Positions 37,000 through 48,752 of a stretch of DNA of 52,564 nt are shown here, piece by piece. The notes beneath the pieces were generated by a model. That model searched no databases. It was not told the DNA's origin and was given only the letters and a program-made list of their open reading frames with translations. The stretch lies in contig JASJFT010000276.1 in assembly GCA_030770425.1 (NCBI GenBank), forward strand, positions 1-52,564, given 5' to 3'. The first letter of the stretch is position 1, and every line of letters starts with the position of its first letter. The position numbers and the translations under genes were made by a program. The DNA comes from Darksidea phi. Its lineage: Eukaryota > Ascomycota > Dothideomycetes > Pleosporales > Lentitheciaceae.

Positions 37000-38495
37000 A
37001 CTTAGCTATTTTTTTTTTTCTATCTTCCTTTTATTACTATAGTTTATACGAAGTATAATTATTCTTATAAAGTATAAATTTTTTCTACCTATCTTAGTTA
37101 ATTATAAAAGAAAAATAAAGGAAAAATAAAGAAAACCTTTTCCTCTTTACCCTTTCTCCTATCTTTCTCTCTTTCTTCTCTCTCTTCCTCTAATACTTAT
37201 ACCTACTAATTATAGTAGTTATACTAAATTCTATATAACTACTATACGTATAAAGCGTAGATACTACCCTAAAAGCTAGGTACTATATAATATTTAATAA
37301 AGGACTTAATACCCCTTATTATACGATCGTAATACTTCTAGTAGAAAGTAGTAGAAGTTATACTATAACTCTATACAAGTACTATACGAAAAGTACTTCT
37401 CTCTTTATATAATTTTTACGATAAACTTCTAAATATTTATATTTAGGACTACTTATAACTTAATATTATATAAGACTATTACTACTATAGCCCTCTCTTT
37501 ATTCTAAGAAATATTAAAACCCTTTATATAAAAAAGGGGAAAGATACTTATATTAATATAAAGGTCTCGTATAAAGACTTTACTATTTAGCTACCTAGTA
37601 GATAGAAAGATAGAGAGATAAGTTGGTATAGTACGTATAATAAGACCTTAAAAAGGAGTACTAGAAGTACTAGTAGTTATACTAGTAGTACTAGTAGTCT
37701 AAGTAGAGACGAGGGCTATTTCGTATAAAGAGATTTTAAAATTTAAGATTTTTAAAGTTCTACTAGAAATTAGTATTTATACGAAAAGAAAGAGAAGCTA
37801 AACTAAAAGGAATAAATTATATAGAGAATAGTAAGATTTAGATTTAAGAAAGAAAAGTTATAAAGGGGGAGGTTAGCCCCCTATCTATATCTACTATCTA
37901 CCTTAATCCGTTCGCTTACTACCCTCGATTTGTTTATTCGCTATCCTCGATCTATTTACTTAATTCCTCGAGCTATTTACTTATTATAAATAGAAATATA
38001 ATCTATAAACTACTCTTCTTTTATATAATTTAATTCTACTTTTACTTTCTTTCTATATAAAAAGGGGTACTATAAAACTATCCTTACTACCCCTCGTATA
38101 AATACTTAATTATTTAATTCTAACCTATAGATAAACGTCTACCGTTCTACGATTAGTTAAATTAGTAATTAAAATCCTATTATATAATATTATATAATAT
38201 AGTATAAATAGATTTCTTCTTCGTACGAAGAAAAGCTATACTAACCCTATTTATATAGTCCTACTAACGAACGAATTAATAAATACCTAACGATTAGATC
38301 TAACTAAGACTATATCTTACTCGCTAGTAGTCTAATCGTACTAATAGGAGGTTAATATCTATTACTAATAGATATAATATTAGTAGTTAAGATTAGTAAT
38401 TAGTTTTATATAAATATAAGAGGGGAAATATAAGATTAATATTTATATAAAAAGTTTAGATAGAATATTAGTACTAGAAAAGAAAAAGTTACTAG
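37000..38495 (+). other. Long 3' tail of copia B1
   Basis: About 1.5 kb lie between the end of pol and the 3' LTR. The tail holds a T run at 37009-37019, a pyrimidine-rich stretch (37137-37195), a short-unit array built on ACTAGTAGT near 37660-37705, an inverted GGGGGAGGTTAGCCCCC at about 37866-37882, and a 23-24-bp tandem repeat (CTCGA plus TATTTACTT-like units) at about 37908-37986. No protein domain is recognised on either strand. The tail still has fairly high CG content. Confidence 0.6.
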
Positions 38496-38776
38496 TATTT
38501 ATTTATTAAATTCTAGTACTAATCTCGTATATTTAATTATATACGATCGCGTAGAATTTATATATATAGATTTTCTTCTTAGTAATTTACTACGTATAGA
38601 GCTTCGCGCGATTCTTCTAAATAAAAGAGGCTTCTATCTAAAGTCTCTTTAGTAGTTATAAATTATTAAATTAAATTATTTTATTATTTCTATTTCGTAC
38701 GTACGTATATATACTCTAGCTATTTACTTAATTAAATTCCTATAGTCTATTATTATAAACTATAGACTATTTAATA
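38496..38776 (+). repeat. 3' LTR of copia B1
   Basis: This 281-bp LTR is homologous to 31056-31336 and is followed by the second GAATT duplication. Confidence 0.93.
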
Positions 38777-38781
38777 GAATT

Positions 38782-40767
38782 AGATATTAATAAGTTTCTA
38801 GTAGAAAAACTACCTCTATTTAATAATAAGCTAAAAAAGAAACTTCTAAAGTAGTTAAGAGATATAGTAGTTAGATTTCTTTCTAAAAAAGTAGATAAAC
38901 TTCTACTAAGATAAGTATAGAATTATAAGATTAATACTATTTTAAATAAAAAATCTTTATATTAAAAGAATTAATTTTTTTTTATCTAAACTCTAAGTCG
39001 TATATAAATAGCTAGATAATAATCTAAATAAGAATTTTATTTAGGAATTCTATATTTAATATACTACTCTTTTACTTTTAATAGTAAAATTAAATAAAAG
39101 AGTATATATATATTAAGATTATAAAGATCTAAATAATATTATTATTAAAAACTACTATTTATTATTCTTTATTTAAGAAATTCTTAATACTTTTTATAAT
39201 ATAAAGGTATATATTAAACTTAATATTATTACTATTTTTAATAAATTATATATTACTAAAGAATATAAGTAAAAAATAGTATTTATTATATATTTTAGAC
39301 TTTTTAAAATCTTAATTATATCTTTTAACTTTTATAATATACTAGTATTCTTTTAGAATTATATTAATTATACTTTTTATAATCTATTAGATTATATTTA
39401 TACTATATATCTTAATAATATCTTAGTCTACTTAGAAAATAGAAAAGAATATTAAAAGTATATCTAAGAAGTATTTTAAAGATTAATTAATATTAATCTT
39501 TAAATTAATATTTATAAATATAAGTTTAAGATTATAAAGATTAAATATCTTATATTTATTATTTTCTTTAATAGTATTAAAATAGACTTTAAGAAAGTTA
39601 TTATAATTTTAAAATAAATATAATCCTCTTATTTAAAGAATTTATAGAAATTTTTAGATTTTATAAACTTTTACTAATACTTTATTTAAGACTTTTTAAA
39701 GATATATACTCTACTTAATAAACTTTTATATAAAGATATTTTATAGAACTAAACTATTAAATAGATAATTATCTTTAAGTTACTTAAGAATTTCTATATT
39801 ATAATACTAGTACTAGTAATATATAACTTTACTAAGAAGATAATCTTAAAAACTAATACTTCTAATTAGATATTAAATAGTATTCTCTTTTAATATAATA
39901 ATAATAATATTCTATATATAGTTATCTACTTTTAAAGTAAATATAATACTATTAAATATAATTATAAAATTTATAATAAAGAATTATTAATAATTATTAA
40001 GTTTCTAAAAGAATTATAACTAGAACTCTAAGAAATTATAAAACTATTTAAAATTATTACTAATTATAAGAATCTAGAATACTTTATAACTATAAAGATA
40101 CTATTATAATACTAAGTTTACTAGTTAGAGTTTCTATTATAATTTAACTTTAGAATTATTTATTAATTAGGCTTAAAAGCTATATAACTAGATATACTAA
40201 GTAGAATACTAGAGGATTAACTAAATAAAAATAATATTTCTAATAATAGAGTAAAAAGTAGACTATAAATAGTTCTCCTATTAAAAGTTCTTAATAATAA
40301 AGTTTTAAAAAATCTTCTTAATTAAATTTCTATAAGTATAGTATCTCTAATCCTCTTTATTATAGATTAATCTATTAATAAATTAATTAATCTTATATAC
40401 TCTATTATATTAATAGCTATAAAGATAATTACTATTCTCTTAAATCTAAGTATAAGATACTAGCTAAAATACCTTTAAAAAATTATATATATATTAATAC
40501 TAGACTTTATACTTTATTAAAACTATATAAAGTACTAAAAATATCTCTTTATACTATTTTATAATAAACTTTATATATATATTCTATACTAAATATATAA
40601 TTCTATATCTACTAGATATTTAGAATAAAATAAAATAATAAAACTAGTTATTTAGAACTATTAGTAGCTATATATAATATATAATATTAAAATCTATATT
40701 TAAATATATAAACTTTATATCTAAATTAAAAGTTTTAGATTATTATTTTAAGAATTTCTTAAGCCTT
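38782..40767 (+). pseudogene. Gypsy D reverse transcriptase and RNase H (RIP-degraded)
   Basis: This is the D pol frame after copia B1. FLSKKVDKLLLRQ near 38875 corresponds to the F-S-x-x-x-ADKLPPHR lead-in of gypsy RT. Then come KNFIQEFYI, YKDLNNIIIKNYYLLFFI, VFFQNYIN near 39350 and LNNILVYLENRKEYQKY near 39411 (both catalytic Asp changed to Asn). KYLIFIIFFN and KFLDFINFYQYFI close the RT. RNase H shows KTNTSNQILNSIL near 39855, YNKELLIIIKFLKELQLEL near 39970 and NYKNLEYFITIKI near 40060, ending DILSR near 40195. The last part before the A2 insertion is the start of integrase. Confidence 0.85.
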
Positions 40768-41008
40768 TATAAGTAGTTAAGTACTATATATTATATAATT
40801 ATTCTATTTTTATAATAATTTATACTAATTTACTATAATTATATATTAGTTATAACTATATCCTAGCTTATAGTAATTATATAGTAACTTATAGTAATTA
40901 CTTTAGTTATTTAATCTAGTATAACTCGTATATAAGACTCTCTACTTACGTCCTAGCTAGATAGTTAAACTATTTAATATATTTATTCTATATCTCTATT
41001 TACTTATA
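40768..41008 (+). repeat. 5' LTR of copia A2
   Basis: This 241-bp LTR has the same TATAAGTAG start and ACTTATA end as A1. It matches 46098-46338. Confidence 0.93.
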
Positions 41009-41059
41009 ATTATAAGTCTAGTTTAATCTATCTATATTATATAATCTATTTTAACCTTC

Positions 41060-42170
41060 TTTATATAATAAAATAACGACCTCGTTATCTATTATATCTA
41101 AAGCTAGCTTAGCTACTATTCTCTAAGATCTATATAATTAGAATCTATAAATCTATATTATATAGAGACTAGTTAAGATAGCTAATATATAGGATTATAT
41201 TAATCCCGAAGCTAAATATTCTATTAATCCTACGTTACCTATTAATAAGGATAGATTACTAGTAACTAAATCTAGCTTAATAGCTCTTACTTAATATAAT
41301 AAGGACCTAAATATCTACTATATAGAATTAAAAGAATACTATAGAACTAAGAATAAGCTTAGTTAAATTAAAGTCTATATAGCTAATACGCTAGCTAAAG
41401 ACCTTATCTTTTAGATTAAGAATTAGGAATTATTATATAATTAGCTTAAGACTTTAAAATAACTATTTATTCTATTATTAGTCGATTAAGAATATAAGAT
41501 TTAGAAGATATATAACTTAGCTAAAGTACTATATATATATAAAGAGAATCTTAAAGAATAGAATATTATCTTTCTAATAGTCTATAATTAAACTACGTAG
41601 CTTAACCTACTAAAGGTATTAGATTATCGACTATATAAGAATCTAATATAAGCTATTAAATAGATTAATTTAGATTATATAATTATTATAGCTATTATAG
41701 TATTTAATATAGAAGCTAGTTCGAATAGTTTAATTAACCCTATACTATCTAATCTACTAGCTAGCTATCTATACTATTACCGAATAATATAGATAATAAA
41801 GTTAAATATTAGTAATAGTATATTTATAGCTATACTAAATTAAGAATAATCTCTATATAATAAGAAGAGATTATAAAATAATAAGTTATTAAAGTTATTA
41901 AAGCTATATCTATATAGAGATCTATACTATTAGAAATAGTACTAGTATATTAATACCTTATTATATAAGAGAAGATTTATAAAAGACTCTAAAAAGATTA
42001 AAAAAATAGTTAATTTCGAAGCTAAGAATAAGAAGGGTATTTTAACTAAAATATATAAGAGGAATAAATATTATAAATAGTAAAAGTAGACTAGTTAGAA
42101 TAATAATATAGCTAATATAATAGAAATTAATATAGGTAATAATCTACTATAGTATAAATATAAAGTCTAT
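41060..42170 (+). pseudogene. Copia A2 gag region (RIP-degraded)
   Basis: This is collinear with A1 5590-6700, including the basic KKIKKI stretch near 41990. It has more stops than A1 and no intact motif. Confidence 0.6.
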
Positions 42171-42224
42171 ATTATATTTTTAATAATATATAATATCTTA
42201 ATAGTTAATAATATATATTTACTT

Positions 42225-45200
42225 CTTTATTTCTAGATATTAGACCTAATTATAGATATTTATATCTATAATAATCTTATTAAGTTCTAATAGAAAGTTT
42301 TAACTTCGTCTAACGATATTATTCTAGTTAAAGACTTAGAGATAGCTATTTAGACCTAGAAAAATATATAGATATCTCTATTAATATCTTAAGACTTAAA
42401 AAAGATAATACTTAAATAAGTAGTCTTAATCCCTAGCTTTTTTATTAGTCTAGTATTACTATTATAACTATTCTTATTAAACGTCTATTTTAACTTAAAA
42501 AGAAATATTTTATATTAATTAGGAACTTAATCTTAAAATATTATAAAGCTTACTAGAGTTAATAAATACTAGCTCGTAGTCTATTATATTAAGCTACTAT
42601 AACCTACTTAATATATAATATTTACTATTAATTAGTATTAATTATAGATCTTAGCTTTATTACTTTAATCTAGATTACTAAGTAAGCTATAACTTTACCT
42701 ACTTATAGATTATTTAAATAGTAATATAATTAATTAGTTAACTAGTAATATTTTAGACCTTTATATAGATAATAGTATAATAACTTCTAAAATAATTTAT
42801 TATAAGAAGTATCTATAGAATAAAGTCTATTAGATTATCTCTCGTCGATTTAGCTATAAACTAGATACTAGCCGATTATTTAAAACTATAGCTATTAATC
42901 TAATTAAGCTTAATATACTAGTCTATAATAACTATTAATATATATTTTATATATTTATTCTATTCTTAAAACTATATATAGTCTATATAATAGCTAAGTA
43001 TAATAAATCTACTCTTTAGATAATACTTAAATAGCTAGATAAAGCTATTAAATAAGAATTTAATATAACTATTACCTTTCTAATAGCTAATAACGAGTAA
43101 GATTATAGTCTATTAAATAATTTAATATAAGTCTACTATTTATAAAAAGGAATTAAACTATAGATATAAGTATTATATATTATTAAATAAAATAGCTTAG
43201 TTAAATACTTAGATAAAAGTCTAATTAAGAGAAACTATTTAATAAGAATTATAGTAAATCTTCTACTAGCTCTTAGCCTTAAGATTTATAAAATAGTAGT
43301 TTATTTACTTAACTAAATATCTATATAAGTACTAAACTAGAAAATACTATTTAAAATTATATATTAAAAAAAGCTATTACTAGTTTATCTATATATTTAT
43401 AGCTATAGAGTCTATATACTATATAAATAGATATTTAAAGATAATAAGCTTAGTTTATAAATACTAGTAAAATATCTAGTTAATTACGATTTATCGAATA
43501 TCTATAGAATCTAAATACTAAAGATAAGAAGTAAAGCTTATAATAATAAGATAATTTATATAAAAGATATTATATTTTAAAAAAATCTATTCTATTAGCT
43601 ATAAGATAATTTAAATTCCCTTCTTTAAGACTTTAAGCTAGAGTAATTTACTTATAAATATTATCTATTTATACTAAGTAGTAAAGATACTTCTTTAGAA
43701 GTTTTATTAGAAGATAAATATATAACTTTTATAAAAGCTATAGAATTTACTATCTAAGCTTCTACTTAGACTATTACTTATACTATTACTTAAGCTACTA
43801 CTTAGAAATTTATATTAAATTAACTCCTAATATCGAATTTATTAGTTTTAGAAATAGCTTTACCTAAGCTACTATAACTATTAAATTAACTTTTAAAGTA
43901 TAAGTATAAAACTAAATCTAATTTAAATTATATAAAGTATTAAGAACTAATAGATATTAATTTCTATTAATATTATATTCTACTTAAAGAATTAATTAAA
44001 GTAGTAAAGAAGAAGTCTATATAAAAGAACTCTAGCTTCTTTATTAACATCTACTAGTTAATCTATATAGCTATCTTAGTAATAGTATTAAAAATACGAT
44101 TTAAATATACGAAGCTACTAGTAGAACTAAAATACTATAAGAATATAATAAAGCTATTATCTCTCTATAAGAAAGACTTCCTATAAGCTATATAATAAGA
44201 ACTAGTAATAATTAAATATAAAGAAATCTATAAGTAAATAATCTAAGATAAATATAATACTTAGTATACTTAAGATAATAAGGTTCTTTTACTAATATAG
44301 GTATATAAATATAAACTTAATAATTAAGACTATTTATTAAAATATAAGACTTAGATCTATATATATAATAATTTATAAATAATAATAAAAGATATTTATA
44401 TTACTATACTAGCTATTCGAATATTTTAAGCTCTAGTAGCTATTACTATCTACTTTAATATAGAAATTTATTAATATAATACTATTAACGCGTTTACTAA
44501 TACTAAGCTATTAATACTAGTCTACTATTATTAGCTAGAAGGATTCTCTAATTCCGATTATCTATAAAAACTATACTAAGTACTCTATAATCTAAAGATA
44601 TCTCTATTACTCTAGTATAAAGAGCTTACTAAAATACTTATAGAGCTAGATTTTATATCTATTAAGAATACTTTCTACTTATAAAAAAATAAGAAGCTAC
44701 TAGTCTTCTTCTTTATTAATAATATTATCGTTCTTAATATACTAGTATATATAGTTATTCTATATAAATTTAAGTATAAGCTATTATAATAATATAAGAT
44801 TAAATCTTTAGAAGAACTATAAACCTTCTATAGTATTTAAACTCTTAAAGACTACGATAGTAGCTTAATCTAGTTATTATAAAGTATATATATCGAGAAG
44901 TTTACTTAGAAGTATTCTTTATTAAAGTTCTATTTAAAGCTACCTATTATATTATTATTACTTAAGAAACTAATATTCTTAAAGAATAAAATAATAGATT
45001 TAGTTAAATAATAATATATATAGCTAGTTGGATTAATTAACTATATAGTAGAAGCTATCTATCTAGATATCTTAAAAGCTTACTTAAAACTAGCTAAATT
45101 CCTTATAAATCCTTTATAATAGTATCTAAATACTACCTATTAAATATTTATCTATCTACTAGGTATAAAGAATTAAGTAATATATTATAATATATTAATA

Positions 45201-45720
45201 TCTATTAAATTAGTATATATTACTAATAAACTTATATCTAAACTAATATCTAACTTTTATAAAGTATTAGATATCTTCTTTATTAATTATAAGACTATCT
45301 AGAAGAGCTTATAAGAATATATATTCTTTCTATTTAGTAGACCTATTAATTAGAAGGCTATACTATAATAATATATTATAAAATTAACGACTAAGATAAA
45401 ACTAATAGCCGTTTTATTAGCTAGTACTAAGCTAATATAGTAGTAAAGAGTATTTAAATATATTAGATTTAATCTAGATTATAAATAATTATTATACTAT
45501 AATAACTAGTAAATAATTTAGTTACTTATCTTATTTACTTTATAGCTTAAGACTATAGTATAGTACGTTAATATCTATTACTACTAGCTTTATTAGAAGA
45601 TATTATTAGATAATATTAATATCTTATATATCTTATTAAATAGTTAACTAGCTAATAATCTTATTAAATTACTACCTAGGTAAAAATACGAGAATTAGAT
45701 ATTACTTCTAAACTTTAAGA
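42225..45720 (+). pseudogene. Copia A2 pol: protease, integrase, RT, RNase H (RIP-degraded)
   Basis: This pol pseudogene is collinear with A1. The protease at 42234 reads stop-ILDLIIDIYIYNN. The integrase has AINLIKL near 42890 and LIANNE near 43080. RT has NTINAFTN near 44480 and FFINNIIVL near 44710. RNase H has ELIAVLLASTKLI-like sequence near 45395. It shows more substitutions than A1 at the same sites, almost all C/T or G/A. Confidence 0.88.
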
Positions 45721-45730
45721 ATTTTCCTAT

Positions 45731-45795
45731 TATATAGACTTCTTAGCTAATTATATAGACTATTTAGCTAACTATATAGACTATTTAACTAATAA
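45731..45795 (+). repeat. 21-bp tandem repeat of copia A2 (about three copies)
   Basis: Units of the form ATATAGACTATTTAGCTAAC, matching the five-copy array in A1 at 10266-10378. Confidence 0.75.
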
Positions 45796-46097
45796 ACTAG
45801 TATATTAATACTATATTAGTATACTATATAAAGTAAAATTAAGGGTCTTATATCTCTAGAGATATCTAATTATATAAGAAATTTATATATACTATAATAA
45901 TAATAGCTATCTACCTAGTACTATATTAATATAGAGACTAGTTCTTAATCTATAATATAGCTCCTTACGTTTATAGAAAGAAGAGGATCTATTAATTAAT
46001 AATAAGCTTTAAAAATAAAACTTTAAAACTAATAAATAAACTTTAAAACTTATAAATAAACTTTAGCTTCGAATCTATATTTAAATCTAAGAGGATA

Positions 46098-46338
46098 TAT
46101 AAGTAGTTAAGCGCTATATATTATATAATTATTCTATTTATATAATAATTTATACTAATTTACTATAATTATATACTAGTTATAACTATACTTTAGCTTA
46201 TAATAACTATATAGTAATTTATAGTAATTACTTTAGTTATTTAATCTAATATAACTCGTATATAAGGCCCTCTACTTATACTCTAACTAGATAGTTAGAC
46301 TATTTAATATATTTATTCTATACCTTTACCTACTTATA
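46098..46338 (+). repeat. 3' LTR of copia A2
   Basis: This 241-bp LTR is preceded by a purine-rich AAGAGGATA, an eroded polypurine tract, and followed by GTCTT. Confidence 0.93.
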
Positions 46339-46343
46339 GTCTT

Positions 46344-47575
46344 TACTAGTTCTATTTTAGATATAATCTAATATCTCTATTAATTATATTATTCTACTTT
46401 TAGAATTATAATAGTATAATTATATAAATAAATATATTCTTATTATAATTTATAGACTTATAAAGATATACTATATTATTTCTATTAAAAAATTAATATA
46501 TTTAAGTTAATTAATATCTTTATATCTTAAGTTTATTCTCTTTATAATTACCCTAATAATATTTTATCTAATTAAGAAATCTAATTTATATTATAGTTTT
46601 AAAACTAATTATCTATAAGATTTAGAATTATATTAAAATACTTCTTATTATTCTATCTTAAAACTAATAGCTAGACTAAGTAAGTAAATAGTAATATTAA
46701 AGTATATCTTTAAGTATATATAAATTTTTATTAAAATAACTAGATATAATAGCTTCTTCTTATAAAATTTACTATAAATAATATTATCTTCGAAATAATT
46801 AGTATTTCTCTATTATTTATTAATTATAGCTTTTATCTAAAATTTAAAGTTAAGTCTAATTAACTATTACTATTAAATTTATCTTTATTTTAATAATAAG
46901 AATTCTTTAAAGTAAATAATACTACTAACTAGTTTAATTATATTATTACCTAGCTAAAAGCTATTATTAAATAATCTATTAAGTATTATAAATACTATAT
47001 AAATAATAAATAAAAAGATATACTAAGGTTTACTATAAAAGATAAAATCTTTATAGATATAAGAAATATAAAAACTAATAAATTAATAAAAAAAAGATAA
47101 TAAAATAATAGATTTATTTAAAGTTTTAAAAGTTTATAATTAAGTATATATTCTAAAACTTCTAGTAATTATAAAAATATTTCTAGTATTCTATAACTTA
47201 TTACTCTAATTAAAATACCCTTTCTAAGAACTTTTAGAATAAAATATAATAAATAAAGCTAAGTTCTAATATCTTAAAGAAAGAATATATAAATAAGAAG
47301 ATAAAATAAAGGAACTAATTAAATAATAGAAATTTAAGTTTTTACTAGATTACTATAATAAGAACCTATAATAACTAATATATCTAATTAAATAGAAATA
47401 TTATTCTACTACTTAGTAGCTAGCGTTCGATTTAAAAGACTAAGAGAGTATAGTTTATTAATTCTATATTAACTATCTAGATAAATCTACCTTAAGATAG
47501 ATTTAAAAGATACTAATATTAGTAAATTTTCTTTCTATAGAGTTATCCGAGACGTATAGCTATTTAGAGAGAAGG
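46344..47575 (+). pseudogene. Gypsy D integrase, C-terminal part (RIP-degraded)
   Basis: The D integrase frame continues after copia A2. It shows the second half of the catalytic core: NSQTQQVNSNIKVYLQVYINFYQNN near 46660-46735 (the DGQTERVN...YL..YIN motif, read through stops), then LLIKFTINNI and FINYSFYLKF (the FAYNN and F-x-NYGFHPRF motifs). A KDKIFIDIRNIKT segment near 47040 matches the KVGDKVWL-type strand. The C-terminal stretch to 47565 reads poorly. A purine tract GAGAGAAGG stands directly before the 3' LTR at 47576. Confidence 0.8.
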
Positions 47576-47755
47576 TACTATTATAGTATTAATCTATAAC
47601 TATTTATATCTATTATATACTATATCTATAACTATAATACTTCTTTTACTAAATCTTATTATATTAGATATATATAACCTCTATTTATTTTAATATTAAT
47701 TCTTTATAATATAATTTATATTCTACCTTAATTCTAATATATCTATATTATAATA
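47576..47755 (+). repeat. 3' LTR of gypsy D
   Basis: This 180-bp LTR matches 20973-21152. It is followed by CTAAT at 47756-47760. Confidence 0.87.
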
Positions 47756-47760
47756 CTAAT

Positions 47761-48752
47761 TCTTATTTATAAAAGATTAGATAATTTTATCTATATATAA
47801 ATAATCTTAAATAGTATAAGTAAAGAATTTTTATATATAACTCTAAAAGAAAATATATTATAAGATTACTATTTTTAGTACTTTTTAAAAAAGGTAATAA
47901 TTTATATAAAGAATAGACTTAACTTAACTAATAGTAGATATAGTTTTAAATTAACTAGATATCTATATAACTCTCTTAATACTTAACTAATTTTTATTAA
48001 ATTAAAGATTATTAATTTAAGCTAACTTATAGTTAATACGATTAGTAGAATATTAAGAGTTATTAACTTATATAAGAGAAGTTCTTATAAAATAACTATA
48101 ATCTAAAATTCTAATAGAAATAGGGTAGAGTACTAATCTATAACCTAGTAATAACGTTTAGTATTAGTAGTAGAATATATATTAGTATAGATATTATATA
48201 AGACTATTAACTATATATAACTATAATTAGGTAGTAGAATACTTATAATAGAATAGTTAGATTATAATATAATATATAGAAGAAATAAATAAAGGGATTA
48301 TAATAAAAAGTAGTTATATAGAAGCTTATATAGTATATTATAATAGATAAGAACTAATAGTCGACTAAAGTAAATAGTAGATACGTATAGAAAGAAGCTA
48401 GATAAGATTCTATTAAGCTTAAATAGAAATAAAAAGAACTTTACTATACTAATATAGTTAATTAATAGAGGTCTACTATATAGTAGCTATCTATCTCCTC
48501 TATATAATATAATAATATTATATCTACTTTACTTTTTAAGATTAACTTCTAGTCTTATATAAAATTAATTCTAATAGTTAAATATAACCTTATTTAATTA
48601 TAATAAACTATATTATACTCTCTTTTACTAAATTATTATCTTATACTTATATAAGTTTACTATTCTTTCTTTAGTTATAATCTTATTAACTACTATATAT
48701 ATAAAGAATTAAATAGTTAAAATTAATCTTTATATTAATAATAAGATATAAA
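47761..48752. other. Unassigned AT-rich block right of gypsy D
   Basis: If D inserted into B2, this should continue B2. The first 25 bp or so resemble the end of the B1 leader, but further in I cannot match it to B1. A + frame near 48240-48480 reads through with Gln/Trp stops (RRNKQRDYNKKQLYRSLYS, then DTYRKKLDKILLSL), suggesting decayed coding sequence. No family is recognised. Confidence 0.4.

Larger units (their letters stand above)
31056..38776 (+). mobile_element. Ty1/copia LTR retrotransposon B1 (full length)
   Basis: This complete 7,721-bp element is inserted in gypsy D, with target duplication GAATT at 31051-31055 and 38777-38781. LTRs are 281 bp each, beginning TATT and ending TTTAATA. 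Integrase precedes RT, the copia order. Unusual parts are a leader of about 600 bp and a tail of about 1.5 kb between the end of pol and the 3' LTR. It retains many CG sites. Confidence 0.94.
40768..46338 (+). mobile_element. Ty1/copia LTR retrotransposon A2 (full length)
   Basis: This 5,571-bp sister of A1 is inserted in the D integrase. Target duplication is GCCTT at 40763-40767 and GTCTT at 46339-46343, one C/T apart. LTRs are 241 bp, the same length as in A1. It is collinear with A1 throughout (offset about 35.46 kb) but far more eroded: many CG and CC sites of A1 are TA or CT here. It has about three 21-bp repeats instead of five. Confidence 0.94.
20973..47755 (+). mobile_element. Ty3/gypsy LTR retrotransposon D, split by three nested elements
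   Basis: This old gypsy element has 180-bp LTRs (20973-21152 and 47576-47755). Target duplication is TTAAT at 20968-20972 and CTAAT at 47756-47760, differing by one C/T transition. Its interior is broken by C-2, B1 and A2, each with its own target duplication. Without them and their duplicated bases it is about 6.4 kb. The coding order is gag (zinc knuckle), protease, RT, RNase H, integrase. It is heavily eroded, with very few C or G left. The pieces are listed separately. Confidence 0.88.

Noticed and set aside
37866..37882. Transcription terminator from the GGGGG/CCCCC inverted repeat
   Set aside because: Hairpin terminators of the bacterial type do not apply to this fungal context, and no gene end lies nearby.
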